Part shown: piece after piece, positions 56,175 to 64,000 of the stretch
How positions within the stretch are numbered: the first letter of the stretch is position 1
Layout: each line of letters begins with the position of its first letter
Origin: Anaerocolumna sp. AGMB13025
Lineage (GTDB): Bacteria > Bacillota > Clostridia > Lachnospirales > Lachnospiraceae
Assembly: GCF_029689925.1 (NCBI RefSeq)
Contig: NZ_CP121445.1
Coordinates: 3,518,501 to 3,582,500 of the forward strand
Direction of reading: 5' to 3'
DNA: 64,000 bases
Notes under the pieces: generated by a model
What the model saw: only the letters and a program-made list of their open reading frames with translations
Databases searched by the model: none
What the model was told of the DNA's origin: nothing
Translations under genes and position numbers: made by a program

Positions 56175-56593
56175 ATATAGGCGGATTGAATCAGGGAACT
56201 GTAATAGACCACATTGAAGCCGGCGGTGCCATGAAAATCTATACTTACCTTAATTTAGAGAAGCTGGATTGTAGTGTAGCTATCATAAAAAATGCCAAGA
56301 GCAATAAGATGGGAAAAAAAGATATTATCAAAATTGAGGGGCATTTAGATATTGATCTGGACATACTTGGGGTTCTGGACCGTAATATTACCATCAATAT
56401 AATAGAAAACGGTCAGATTACCACAAAACGTAATTTGAATCTTCCAGAAAAAGTAACAAACATAATAAAATGCAGAAATCCCAGATGTATAACCTCAATC
56501 GAGCAGGAACTTCCTCACAGTTTTAAATTAACAGATAAAACAAAAGGTGTATACCGCTGCGTTTACTGCGAACAAGCCTTCAAACGGAACTAA
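56168..56593 (+). CDS. pyrI: Aspartate carbamoyltransferase regulatory subunit
   Basis: 141 aa. Nucleotide-binding regulatory chain with a C-terminal zinc site made of CRNPRC and CVYC (four cysteines). Presence of PyrI means the enzyme is the allosteric dodecameric type. Start within the pyrB end, behind GGAGG. Confidence 0.96.
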   Translation: MLNIGGLNQGTVIDHIEAGGAMKIYTYLNLEKLDCSVAIIKNAKSNKMGKKDIIKIEGHLDIDLDILGVLDRNITINIIENGQITTKRNLNLPEKVTNIIKCRNPRCITSIEQELPHSFKLTDKTKGVYRCVYCEQAFKRN

Positions 56594-56603
56594 TAAATAA
56601 TAC

Positions 56604-56665
56604 CAATAGAGCTGATTAGTAGTCAATGATTAACAACCACTCATTAAAACTAATCAGTTCTATTG
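56604..56665 (+). terminator. Hairpin after pyrI
   Basis: 17-position stem with one mismatch: arms 56604-56620 and 56649-56665 (CAATAGA-CTGATTAGT). The U tract is poor (GTATATAA), so termination is probable but not classical. Confidence 0.6.
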
Positions 56666-56707
56666 TATATAAACCTGGTTCTTATGTATTTCTGATTTGG
56701 TATCTAT

Positions 56708-56932
56708 CTCTGCTTTAATGTCTATTTTTCAGCTTTGGTCTCCTTCTCTGCTTTGGTATCAAACTCTTTTTGGTGTCTAATTCTGTTTTGGTATCTCACT
56801 CTGCTTTGGTATCTGATTCTGTTTTGGTGTCTTACTCTGCTTTGGTATCTGATTCTGTTTTGGTATCTTACTCTGCTTTGGTATCTTACTATGTTTTGTT
56901 ATCTCACTCTGCTTTGGCATCTCTTATACTTT
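56708..56932. repeat. 17-bp tandem array (CTGCTTTGGTATCTTACT)
   Basis: About 13 units alternating CTGCTTTGGTATCT and CTGTTTTGGTATCT types, giving a 34-bp higher-order period. An open frame runs through it on the plus strand, but it codes only Trp/Leu/Phe repeats and has no ribosome site. The flanks (56666-56707, 56933-57000) are featureless. Confidence 0.88.
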
Positions 56933-57000
56933 AGACATTTTAATAATTTTAGTAATCTATTTACTATAGAAAGCTATTAATGATTTGGGGTTTTTCCCTC

Positions 57001-57585
57001 TCATAAACTTTCTATTCTGTCCTTTACAACGCTCCAGTCAATGTTTTTCATAAAATTATTTATGTAAGCTGCTTTATCATCAGCATATTGAAGAAAATAT
57101 GCATGTTCATACATATCCAGTACCAACAAGGGAATGGACATGACAACATCGCCATAATCATGAAGGTCAAGACTTAAGTTTCTAAGACGATCGGAACGGG
57201 GGTCATAACTTAAGACTACCCATCCCCTGCTGGCTTTCGCTGTTGCCACAAAATGCTCCTGCCAACGTTCATAACTGCCAAAAAACCTGGTTAAAAAGTT
57301 TACTTGTGCATCATCCGGTTCATTATTTGCAGAACCAATATTCTCAAAATAGAATTCATGGAGTATGACACCATTCAGTGCATAAGTTTCTCCCCGTTTT
57401 ACTCCTCTGAAATAACTGTAAGTAGCATTAGCATCTGCAAGATGAGGATCATCCTCTAATAATTTGTCGATTTCATTCATTTTATTAATATACCCCTCAT
57501 ACAATCTCATATGTGCTTCAAACTGCGCTTTGTTTATCACGGTAACATCATCCGAATATTCGAAATTCAACTTCACAAATTCCAT
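57001..57585 (-). CDS. Fe/Mn superoxide dismutase family protein
   Basis: 194 aa. Expected to dismutate superoxide. C-terminal PLLVLDMYEHAYFLQYADDKAAYINNFM contains the Asp and His ligands (DxxEH); His76 (ILHEFYFENI) is another. The N-terminal motif is divergent: AHMRLYEGYINKMNEI offers only His25 where classical enzymes have a His-rich HHxxHH stretch. No tyrosine-gateway check was possible. GGAGG sits in a long stem with upstream DNA. Confidence 0.82.
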   Translation of the reverse strand: MEFVKLNFEYSDDVTVINKAQFEAHMRLYEGYINKMNEIDKLLEDDPHLADANATYSYFRGVKRGETYALNGVILHEFYFENIGSANNEPDDAQVNFLTRFFGSYERWQEHFVATAKASRGWVVLSYDPRSDRLRNLSLDLHDYGDVVMSIPLLVLDMYEHAYFLQYADDKAAYINNFMKNIDWSVVKDRIESL

Positions 57586-57588
57586 AAA

Positions 57589-57653
57589 AATAAACCTCCG
57601 GCATATACATAATTTACTATAATATATGTATACGCAATAGTTGGAGGTTTATT
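57589..57653 (-). promoter_or_regulatory. Inverted repeat that can sequester the SOD ribosome site
   Basis: On the minus strand AATAAACCTCC (57643-57653) pairs perfectly with GGAGGTTTATT (57589-57599), which contains the Shine-Dalgarno of the SOD gene; an inner GCGTATACATA/TATGTATATGC stem extends it to about 22 bp. Confidence 0.65.
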
Positions 57654-58052
57654 ATTATCTATATAAGTGATTCAGTTATTTTATTAAATATATTTTTATT
57701 ATTATAGATAGATTATCTATTAATTCGCAGAATTTTTACCTCATTGCATTACTCAGAACTTTCCCAGTTTTATAATGGATCTATATGGACTCTAACGTAA
57801 AAATTGATTCCATTAAAATACTGGTAAAATACAAGTCCTCCACACGTACCTCTATCATTCTAGCCATTTAAAAGCCTAAAGAAGGAACAGGTGTGATGTA
57901 ATATGAATGGAGGGTACTATAGTAAAAGCCCTTGAATCTGCTGAAAAATCATTACAAGATATCTTGATATGTCAATTAATAGTTCTTATTGTAAGAAGGA
58001 TTATCATAACTCTTGGGTTTCATACAAATCTCGTTCTGTTCCGAAAAAGCAT
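57654..58052. other. Intergenic region with a doubtful 49-codon frame
   Basis: A plus-strand frame from ATG 57907 to 58056 reads MEGTIVKALESAEKSLQDIL and then a hydrophobic stretch; its ribosome site is poor and it runs into the fhs 3' end. No other feature seen. Confidence 0.25.
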
Positions 58053-59723
58053 TTAAAATAATCCGGTAATTACTCCATCTTCCTTTACATCAATTCCTTC
58101 GGCAGCCGGTTTTTTAGGAAGTCCCGGCATAGTCATTACTGTTCCGGTAATGGCTACTACAAAGCCGGCACCTGCGGATAGATATACTTCACGAATATGA
58201 ATATTAAAACCTTCCGGACGTCCAAGTTTTGAAGGGTCATCTGACAGGGAATATTGATTCTTTGCCATACAAACCGGAACCTCTTTATAGCCTAACTCCT
58301 CGATGTGAGCTATTGCTTTATCGGCAGCAGGGTCATAGGAAACAGTACCGGCACCATAGATCTCTCTGGCAACCGTTTCAATTTTTTCCTTAAGGGATAA
58401 GTTTAATGGATAAAGGGGTTTGAAATTACTTTCTTTGGTCTCAATTACCTTAAGCACCTTATTCGCAAGGTCAATTCCACCTTCACCGCCTTTTTCCCAA
58501 ACTTCGGATAATGAGAATTCACAGCCTTTCTGTTCACAGAACTCTTTTACATAATTAAGTTCTGCGTCTGTATCCGTGATAAAGCGGTTTAAGGTAACAA
58601 CAACGGGAACACCATATTTTTGAAGATTTTCGATATGCTTTTCCAGATTTACTATACCTGACTTTAAGGCCTCCAGATTTTCTCCGGACAAATCTTTCTT
58701 TTCTACTCCACCGTTGTATTTTAAAGCACGTACCGTAGCAACTAATACAACCGCACTAGGTTTTAAACCGGCACTTACACATTTGATATCAAAGAATTTC
58801 TCTGCTCCTAAATCAGCGCCAAAACCCGCCTCCGTAACTACGATATCTGCTAATCTAAGCGCTGTTTTTGTTGCTCTTACACTGTTACAGCCATGGGCGA
58901 TATTAGCAAAGGGTCCGCCGTGAATAATAGCCGGGGTATTTTCCAAAGTCTGGATTAAATTCGGTTTGATGGCGTCCTTAAGAAGGGCTGCCATGGAACC
59001 TACTGCATTCAATTCTCCTGCGGTAACTGGTTTTCCATCGTAGGTATAGGCTACAATAATTCTGCTTAATCTATTTTTTAAATCTTTTAAATCATCGGCT
59101 AGACAAAAGATTGCCATGATTTCAGATGCAACCGTTATGATAAAATGATCTTCCCTTACAACTCCATCCGCTTTTCTGCCAAGTCCTACAACAATGTTAC
59201 GCAGAACTCTGTCATTCATATCAAGACAGCGTTTCCATACAATTTGATTCGGATCAATATTTAAGGCATTGCCTTGCTGAATATGATTATCCATCATAGC
59301 CGCCAGTAAATTATTGGCTGAGGTTATCGCATGGAAATCTCCGGTAAAATGGAGATTTAAGTCTTCCATAGGAACTACCTGGGCATATCCGCCGCCAGCT
59401 GCTCCTCCTTTTATTCCAAAACACGGACCAAGGGAGGGTTCTCTTAATGCAATTACAGCTTTTTTATTTAATTGTCCTAATGCCTGTCCGAGTCCCACAG
59501 TAGTGGTGGTCTTCCCTTCTCCGGCAGGTGTGGGATTAATTGCAGTTACCAGTACCAGCTTACCCTCCGGATTGTCTTTAATCTTATCCCATAATTCATC
59601 AGAAAATTTAGCCTTGTATTTTCCATAATAATCTAAATCCTCTTCCGTTATATTTAACTTAGCAGCTACCTCTTTAATATGCTGCATCTTTGCTTCCTGA
59701 GCGATCTGTATATCGGTTTTCAT
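58053..59723 (-). CDS. fhs: Formate-tetrahydrofolate ligase
   Basis: 556 aa, the standard length. ATP-dependent formation of 10-formyl-THF. P loop [48 protein letters not shown] and the C-terminal [22 protein letters not shown] 59723 behind AGGAGG is chosen over an upstream open frame. Feeds one-carbon units to FolD. Confidence 0.97.
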   Translation of the reverse strand: MKTDIQIAQEAKMQHIKEVAAKLNITEEDLDYYGKYKAKFSDELWDKIKDNPEGKLVLVTAINPTPAGEGKTTTTVGLGQALGQLNKKAVIALREPSLGPCFGIKGGAAGGGYAQVVPMEDLNLHFTGDFHAITSANNLLAAMMDNHIQQGNALNIDPNQIVWKRCLDMNDRVLRNIVVGLGRKADGVVREDHFIITVASEIMAIFCLADDLKDLKNRLSRIIVAYTYDGKPVTAGELNAVGSMAALLKDAIKPNLIQTLENTPAIIHGGPFANIAHGCNSVRATKTALRLADIVVTEAGFGADLGAEKFFDIKCVSAGLKPSAVVLVATVRALKYNGGVEKKDLSGENLEALKSGIVNLEKHIENLQKYGVPVVVTLNRFITDTDAELNYVKEFCEQKGCEFSLSEVWEKGGEGGIDLANKVLKVIETKESNFKPLYPLNLSLKEKIETVAREIYGAGTVSYDPAADKAIAHIEELGYKEVPVCMAKNQYSLSDDPSKLGRPEGFNIHIREVYLSAGAGFVVAITGTVMTMPGLPKKPAAEGIDVKEDGVITGLF

Positions 59724-59842
59724 AGGTATAAGCCTCCTGATAATATGATTAATGTTACCAAAATATATTATATCAAAATATGAGGAGAATAAAAGGCTAA
59801 TATTCATTATTATTTGAAATTAAACTTATTAATAAATATGTT

Positions 59843-59871
59843 TTGACCTATCCTTAAGTACGCGGTATAAT
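59843..59871 (+). promoter_or_regulatory. gph promoter
   Basis: TTGACC (59843-59848), 17-bp spacer, TATAAT (59866-59871). Confidence 0.75.
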
Positions 59872-59976
59872 AAACTAGAATAACCCCTTTCTAATTTAAT
59901 GGAGTACTGTGTTAAATTTAAGACCCGGTTATTTATCAATCATACCGGTTAACAAAAACAATAGATTGGAGACAAC

Positions 59977-60630
59977 ATGAAGGACAAATATAATACGGTA
60001 ATTTTTGATATGGACGGCACACTTTTAAATACTTTGGAAGATTTAACTGACAGCGTAAATTACGCTTTAAATATATCCGGTTATCCGGTAAGAACTATAG
60101 ATGAAGTCAGACAGTTTGTTGGAAACGGCGTAAAAGTCTTAATGAGTCTGGCGGTTCCCCAGGGAACTTCCATGGAGGATACTCTTAAGTGCTTGGAACG
60201 ATACCGCACCCATTACTCAAACAATATGCAGAATAAAACCAGACCATATGACGGAATTATTGATATGTTAAAGTCATTAAAAGAGAAAAAAATCAATCTG
60301 GCCATCGTATCCAATAAATATGACTCTGCTGTCAAAGCTTTATGTCAGGATTACTACGGTGAATATATTAAGGTTGCTATCGGTGAAAGCCAGGACGTTG
60401 CCAAAAAGCCCGCACCGGACAGTGTTTTCGCAGCTCTGGAACAATTAGGGGCTTCTGCGGAAGATGCAATCTATGTCGGTGATTCGGATGTGGATGTTCA
60501 TACTGCTCATAATGCAGGATTAAAATGTGTAGGAGTTACCTGGGGATTTCGAAACCGTGAACTCTTAGCATCGGAAGGAGCAGATTTTATCATTGACAGA
60601 CCAGAAGAATTAATCGATTATCTGGTATAG
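59977..60630 (+). CDS. HAD-family phosphatase, phosphoglycolate phosphatase type
   Basis: 217 aa. Motif I DMDGTLLNT, cap domain about 15-80, motif II SNK (about 111), Lys in KKPAPDS, motif III GDSDVDVHTA. Most similar to Gph/PpaX; the exact substrate (phosphoglycolate or pyrophosphate) is uncertain. GGAG before the ATG. Confidence 0.88.
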   Translation: MKDKYNTVIFDMDGTLLNTLEDLTDSVNYALNISGYPVRTIDEVRQFVGNGVKVLMSLAVPQGTSMEDTLKCLERYRTHYSNNMQNKTRPYDGIIDMLKSLKEKKINLAIVSNKYDSAVKALCQDYYGEYIKVAIGESQDVAKKPAPDSVFAALEQLGASAEDAIYVGDSDVDVHTAHNAGLKCVGVTWGFRNRELLASEGADFIIDRPEELIDYLV

Positions 60631-61012
60631 TTTTATTTCCAGTTTGGTATTTTCTCTTTGCTTCGTCAGTTTCGTATCTTCTCTTCGCTTTGCCAGTTAG
60701 TTATTTTCTCTAAATTTACCAGTTTGTATTTAGAATTTTACCGATTTATTCAATCTGTTTTTTACATTGTTATAATCATAGTTAAACTCTTTTTCCAAAA
60801 TCCATGAAAGTGAAAGACTGTATTTACCTCTACTAAGTATCATGGATTTTGGTTTTTTATGCTGTTCTTACTCAAATTTTATTAAATATAAAACAATGCT
60901 AAAACCCTGCCGAAAGCTCCTACTAACCGCTTTTTACCGGTTGGAATTTGTGTTTGGTATAATAAAGACAATCCGGTTATAACCACCTCTTGTTTTCCCA
61001 GTAAATCAATGA
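60631..61012. other. Intergenic region after gph
   Basis: Two to three imperfect 28-bp repeats (CCAGTTTGGTATTTTCTCTT type) at 60640-60720, then the terminator at 60795, then spacer to the converging aspS2 gene. No frame of interest. Confidence 0.45.
60795..60858 (+). terminator. Terminator of gph
   Basis: Perfect 13-bp stem CCAAAATCCATGA / TCATGGATTTTGG (60795-60807, 60840-60852) followed by TTTTTT. It lies 165 bp beyond the stop. Confidence 0.85.
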
Positions 61013-62335
61013 TTAAGGAATCAATCGATTCTGATCCCTTGGAAACAACGATGTTTCTCTGACATTGGATTTATTTAAGAGACACATGGTAAATCGCTCC
61101 AGACCCATTCCCAGTCCTCCATGGGGTGGCATACCGTATTTATGAATCATAAGATAACTCTCAAACGGTTCCGTATTCATATTACGGTTATTCATTTTTT
61201 CTATCTGCTCTTTATAATCATGGATACGCTGTCCTCCAGTTGTCACTTCCACTCCGCGGAATAACAAGTCAAAGCTTAAGGTAAATTCTCTGTTTTCCGG
61301 GTCTTCCATCGCATAAAAAGGTCTTTTAGCTGTCGGATAGTGGGTTACAAAGATAAAATCACTGCCTGTGGTTTTCTTAACAATTTCACATAATAAGCGC
61401 TCTTCCTCTGGTTCAAAGTCACCCATATCTTTTATTTCCCTGTGATAAGTACTGCTCACCAATTCCTTTGCTTCGCTAAATCTGATCGCCGGTATCTCAT
61501 CAATGTCTGGAAGATTTACTTTCAACAGTTCGATCTCCGGTGCATAATTCTCTTTTAAATAATTCATTATTTCATAAAGCATACTAGTTTCCATTGCCAT
61601 AATCTCAGAAAAGCTTTCGATATACCCCATCTCAAAGTCCAGTCCCATATATTCATTTAAGTGCCTGCTGGTATCATGTTTTTCTGCACGGTATACCGCT
61701 CCGATTTCATAAACTCTGTCATAAACACCTACCATCATTTGTTTGTAAAATTGAGGACTTTGTGCCAGATATGCCTCTTTTCCGAAATAGTCCAGTTTGA
61801 AAATATTAGCGCCGCCTTCTGCTCCCGCATACACGATTTTGGGACTATGGATTTCAGTAAATAATTGCTCCTGCAGAAACTTTCTTGCTCCTATACAGAT
61901 TCCTTCCTGTATTTTAAAAACAGCACGTTCTTTCTCATTACGTAAAGTAATTGGTCTGTAATCTAAAATTGTATCCAAGGAAGCAGCGATTTCCTTGTTA
62001 TTAATTACTACCGGTACCTCATCTTCGGGCTTTGACAATAGGGTTATATCTATAATCCTGATTTCATAGCCATTTTTTGAGCGGTTGTCTTCTATTACTT
62101 CACCGGTTAAACGGATACAGGAATTTTCCTTTAATTCATTGATATCAAATTCTGTATACTCTTTACTATATACACATTGTACCAAAGAACGTTTCATACG
62201 CAGTATTACAAATGCAAAACCACTCATACTCCTGATTTTGTAAACCGATCCGGTAATGCTTACGGGTTTTCCTATGAAGCCGATTAATTCTTCTGCTTCT
62301 GTATTCATTTTTATATTTCTGGAAATTTTTATCAT
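61013..62335 (-). CDS. aspS2: Archaeal-type aspartyl-tRNA synthetase, probably non-discriminating
   Basis: 440 aa. Class II synthetase without the bacterial GAD insertion, so AspRS2/archaeal type. N-terminal OB domain (about 17-110); motif 2 YRAEKHDTSRHLNEYMGLDFEM; motif 3 GLGMGLERFTMCLL. Clostridial members of this type charge Asp to both tRNA-Asp and tRNA-Asn, the latter amidated by GatCAB (inference here). ATG 62335 follows AGGAGG. Its 450-nt leader holds a short Asp-rich peptide and a terminator. Confidence 0.88.
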   Translation of the reverse strand: MIKISRNIKMNTEAEELIGFIGKPVSITGSVYKIRSMSGFAFVILRMKRSLVQCVYSKEYTEFDINELKENSCIRLTGEVIEDNRSKNGYEIRIIDITLLSKPEDEVPVVINNKEIAASLDTILDYRPITLRNEKERAVFKIQEGICIGARKFLQEQLFTEIHSPKIVYAGAEGGANIFKLDYFGKEAYLAQSPQFYKQMMVGVYDRVYEIGAVYRAEKHDTSRHLNEYMGLDFEMGYIESFSEIMAMETSMLYEIMNYLKENYAPEIELLKVNLPDIDEIPAIRFSEAKELVSSTYHREIKDMGDFEPEEERLLCEIVKKTTGSDFIFVTHYPTAKRPFYAMEDPENREFTLSFDLLFRGVEVTTGGQRIHDYKEQIEKMNNRNMNTEPFESYLMIHKYGMPPHGGLGMGLERFTMCLLNKSNVRETSLFPRDQNRLIP

Positions 62336-62544
62336 TTTTAATCCTCCTGGAAGTAATTTTTAGTTAAATTTATATTTCAATCAAAAAAATATATTTTATT
62401 CCCGCTTAATTATCTATCACAAAACCAAAAGGGATACTAGTTTTATCATAGTATATCTGTTATTTACGTTTGTTCTTATCCATTCCAACATAATCTGTAT
62501 GCTGCATAGTATCACAACCCTTCAAATAATAATTTTCAACCAGC

Positions 62545-62596
62545 TAAAAAAGCCGCACTGATATAATAAAATAAATTATCATACCAATGCGGCTTT
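62545..62596 (-). terminator. Terminator in the aspS2 leader
   Basis: AAAGCCGCA / TGCGGCTTT (arms 62588-62596 and 62549-62557) with an extra inner TGATAAT/ATTATATCA pairing, then TTTTTTAG on the minus strand. It lies 210 bp before aspS2 and after the leader peptide, and could regulate aspS2 by attenuation or end the upstream operon. 62336-62544 otherwise holds only AT-rich spacer. Confidence 0.8.
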
Positions 62597-62663
62597 CATA
62601 CTTATCGTTATAACTAACAATAGGAATCAAATTTTTAACACCAACATAGGTACAAGCCTTTTA

Positions 62664-62701
62664 GCGCTTATACCCATGGAAAAAACCACAGCTATAAGCG
62701 C
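62664..62701 (-). other. Leader hairpin overlapping the leader-peptide stop
   Basis: GCGCTTATA (62693-62701) pairs with TATAAGCGC (62664-62672); an inner GTGG/CCAT adds pairs around a six-U loop. The TAG stop at 62692-62694 overlaps the 5' arm, so a ribosome finishing the peptide would open the hairpin. Confidence 0.7.
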
Positions 62702-62748
62702 CGAATATCGTCGTCCCTGTTAAGTTGGCAGTGAAAGAATTGATTCAT
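62692..62748 (-). CDS. Putative aspS2 leader peptide MNQFFHCQLNRDDDIRRL
   Basis: 18 codons with AAAAAGGAG before the ATG and a consensus promoter 44 bp upstream. It contains three consecutive Asp codons and two Asn codons, the two amino acids whose tRNAs a non-discriminating AspRS would charge. It lies upstream of a terminator and aspS2, the layout of a ribosome-mediated attenuator. No T-box sequence is visible. It is an inference from sequence only. Confidence 0.6.
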   Translation of the reverse strand: MNQFFHCQLNRDDDIRRL

Positions 62749-62791
62749 AGGTAACTCCTTTTTCTACAACATTCAAAAAATTATTTCACAT

Positions 62792-62820
62792 ATACTATCA
62801 TATAGTTCAAAATATGTCAA
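62792..62820 (-). promoter_or_regulatory. Promoter of the aspS2 leader
   Basis: TTGACA (62815-62820), 17-bp spacer, TAGTAT (62792-62797) on the minus strand. Confidence 0.8.
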
Positions 62821-62912
62821 TATGAAATTAATAATAAATATGAAACTAATAATAAACATAAAATATGAAACTAATAATAAATATGAAACTAATAAATAAT
62901 AATAAATACCTG
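62817..62912. repeat. AT-rich tandem repeat (AATATGAAACTAATAATA)
   Basis: Four to five imperfect 18-22 bp units directly upstream of the leader promoter, overlapping its -35. Confidence 0.75.
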
Positions 62913-62960
62913 TTTATTATCATTATTATCATTACTGTCATTAACGTAAACTCAGGATGT

Positions 62961-63167
62961 TTAACTAATGTTCGATGGTATTAATTTCCATTTTACATAG
63001 CAATCTTCATCAGGTTCTCCCACCTCTATTTCTTTTGGAACACCACTGTCTTCCATTGTATAACCTAAGAGCTCCTTTGATTCGGATTTTAGTAAAATTT
63101 CCGGACAGTTATCATACCATTTTTCTAAACAATTCTTAATAAATTCTACATCCAGATTGTTTGTCAT
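62961..63167 (-). CDS. Small acidic protein of unknown function
   Basis: 68 aa, acidic, two Cys and several Trp (LEKWYDNCPEILL; EPDEDCYVKWKLIPS). No recognised family. The ribosome site AGGGTGAT overlaps the end of the ATP-grasp gene's 3' side (11 bp gap), so the two are probably co-translated and may act together. Confidence 0.7.
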   Translation of the reverse strand: MTNNLDVEFIKNCLEKWYDNCPEILLKSESKELLGYTMEDSGVPKEIEVGEPDEDCYVKWKLIPSNIS

Positions 63168-63178
63168 AAATTATCACC

Positions 63179-64000
63179 CTAATTTCTTGACTTTATATAA
63201 TCCAAATATAACCCTACCAGATTGATATCTGTACACTGATATAACATTCTGGCACCTACTACATCTTCAATTTCATTAAATATCAATTCACCTTGATCAC
63301 CGATAATAAAGTCAATACCAATCATACCAATATCAAATAAATTCATAATTCTGTTTACCAGACTAATTTCATCAATAGACAGGTCATAAAGTCTGACTTC
63401 CCCACCTAATGAGAAATTTGATTTAAAGCCTTCTTTGGCTGTTCTTAAAACGGCACAAATAATCTTGTTACCGATAATATACACTCTTAAATCCTGATGT
63501 CTTGAGCCGGTTAGCGGCTGTATAACAGCATCGGCACCTTTCAGTTGCTTCATAATATCTTCTGTATAAGATTCTACTTCTGTAGTATCTCCTGGTTCTA
63601 TTAAAAAAACCTGACTTCCGCCATGACCAGCTACCGCTTTCACTACAGTTGGGATTTTAATATCTGCTAATTTACTCCGAAGGAAAGAATTCTTGCAAAA
63701 TTCAGAATCCACCATGGGTATTCCAAGCTGTGCCACATACTGATAGGTTTTCGCCTTATCATTGCAGATTTCTGCCAGGAAAGAATTATTGAATACCGGT
63801 ATTCCCATTAACTCAAGTTGTTTATTCAGTAAGGGATAAATCGTTCTGCATATGGCAAAATCAGGGTGGTTTACCGCTTCCTTGTTACAGGTTATATACC
63901 ATTGACCTGCCTGAATACCGAATTCTAAGTCTTCTGCCAGAATTAACTGAATCAATATATTCCGTAGTTTTCCTTCCTCTATATAGAATTGAATATAATT
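63179..64000 (-). CDS. RimK-like ATP-grasp protein, 5' end outside the window
   Basis: At least 273 aa visible. ATP-grasp fold: VVKAVAGHGGSQVFLI (ATP-binding Gly loop), QPLTGSRHQDLRVYIIGNKIICAVLR, and FIIGDQGELIFNEIEDVVGARMLYQ (Mg-binding Glu/Asn). Such enzymes ligate an amino acid or small carboxylate to a carboxyl group. An internal TTG at 63955 could start a 258-aa form, but the frame is open to the window edge with plausible family sequence (EEGKLRNILIQLILAEDLEF) and no ribosome site at the TTG, so the gene is most likely truncated by the window. Confidence 0.82.
   Translation of the reverse strand, partial: NYIQFYIEEGKLRNILIQLILAEDLEFGIQAGQWYITCNKEAVNHPDFAICRTIYPLLNKQLELMGIPVFNNSFLAEICNDKAKTYQYVAQLGIPMVDSEFCKNSFLRSKLADIKIPTVVKAVAGHGGSQVFLIEPGDTTEVESYTEDIMKQLKGADAVIQPLTGSRHQDLRVYIIGNKIICAVLRTAKEGFKSNFSLGGEVRLYDLSIDEISLVNRIMNLFDIGMIGIDFIIGDQGELIFNEIEDVVGARMLYQCTDINLVGLYLDYIKSRN

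Noticed and set aside
56735..56980. 81-codon plus-strand frame through the 17-bp array
   Set aside because: It encodes only a Trp/Leu/Phe repeat caused by the tandem array and lacks a ribosome-binding site.
62545..62820. T-box leader for aspS2
   Set aside because: No T-box consensus (AGGGTGG-type antiterminator) or specifier-loop arrangement was seen; the leader peptide explains the region better.

Overview
The window looks like chromosome of a low-GC, spore-forming, anaerobic Firmicute of the Clostridia, most likely a Lachnospiraceae (Clostridium phytofermentans-like) bacterium. This is inferred from gene order (ffh-rpsP-khpA-rimM-trmD-rplS; plsX-acpP-rnc-smc-ftsY; cmk-ispH-rpsA), a GerMN lipoprotein, an archaeal-type AspRS, a BaiN-like flavoprotein and strong AT-rich Shine-Dalgarno signals. 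No rRNA, tRNA, prophage or CRISPR array was seen.

Layout. 0.35-5.8 kb: leftward tail of the rplS cluster (rplS, two lepB copies flanking rbgA, rnhB, a FlhB-tail protein, a YraN nuclease-like protein, pgeF). 6.1-8.1 kb: an IS1634-like insertion sequence flanked by a direct repeat of about 200 bp that lies between trmD and rplS. 8.2-13 kb: trmD, rimM, khpA, rpsP, ffh, ylxM. 13.3-15.8 kb: an acetyltransferase, a SpoU methylase and a small membrane protein. 15.8-19.8 kb: a biotin-dependent carboxyltransferase operon. 19.9-21.7 kb: recX and recA with a LexA box. 22.3-24.2 kb: nitroreductase and double-GNAT operon behind a leader peptide. 24.4-32.3 kb: plsX, acpP, rnc, smc, ftsY, ilvA. 32.4-36.1 kb: cmk, ispH, rpsA, cheR and a candidate structured RNA. 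36.5-42.1 kb: BaiN-like flavoprotein, GerMN lipoprotein, rimO-pgsA-cinA. 42.3-48.1 kb: two proteins of unknown function, folD and a large aconitase-family hydratase. 48.6-54.3 kb: a uronate locus (uxaA-uxaB leftward; LacI regulator-uxaC rightward) with two identical operators. 54.6-60.6 kb: ferredoxin, pyrBI, superoxide dismutase, fhs, gph. 61-64 kb: archaeal-type aspartyl-tRNA synthetase behind a leader peptide containing three Asp codons, then a small protein and a truncated ATP-grasp gene.

How it fits together. Most genes serve translation and ribosome assembly (rplS, rpsP, rpsA, rbgA, rimM, trmD, rimO, aspS2), protein export (ffh, ftsY, lepB x2), chromosome maintenance (smc, recA, recX) and lipid synthesis (plsX, acpP, pgsA). 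Catabolic modules are the uronate genes and the biotin enzyme. The most interesting signals are in non-coding DNA: the long target duplication that leaves both neighbours of the IS intact, two short leader peptides next to terminators, a closed-stem candidate RNA upstream of plsX, composite palindromic repeats in front of two Fe-S protein genes, and many unrelated minisatellite arrays at operon boundaries.
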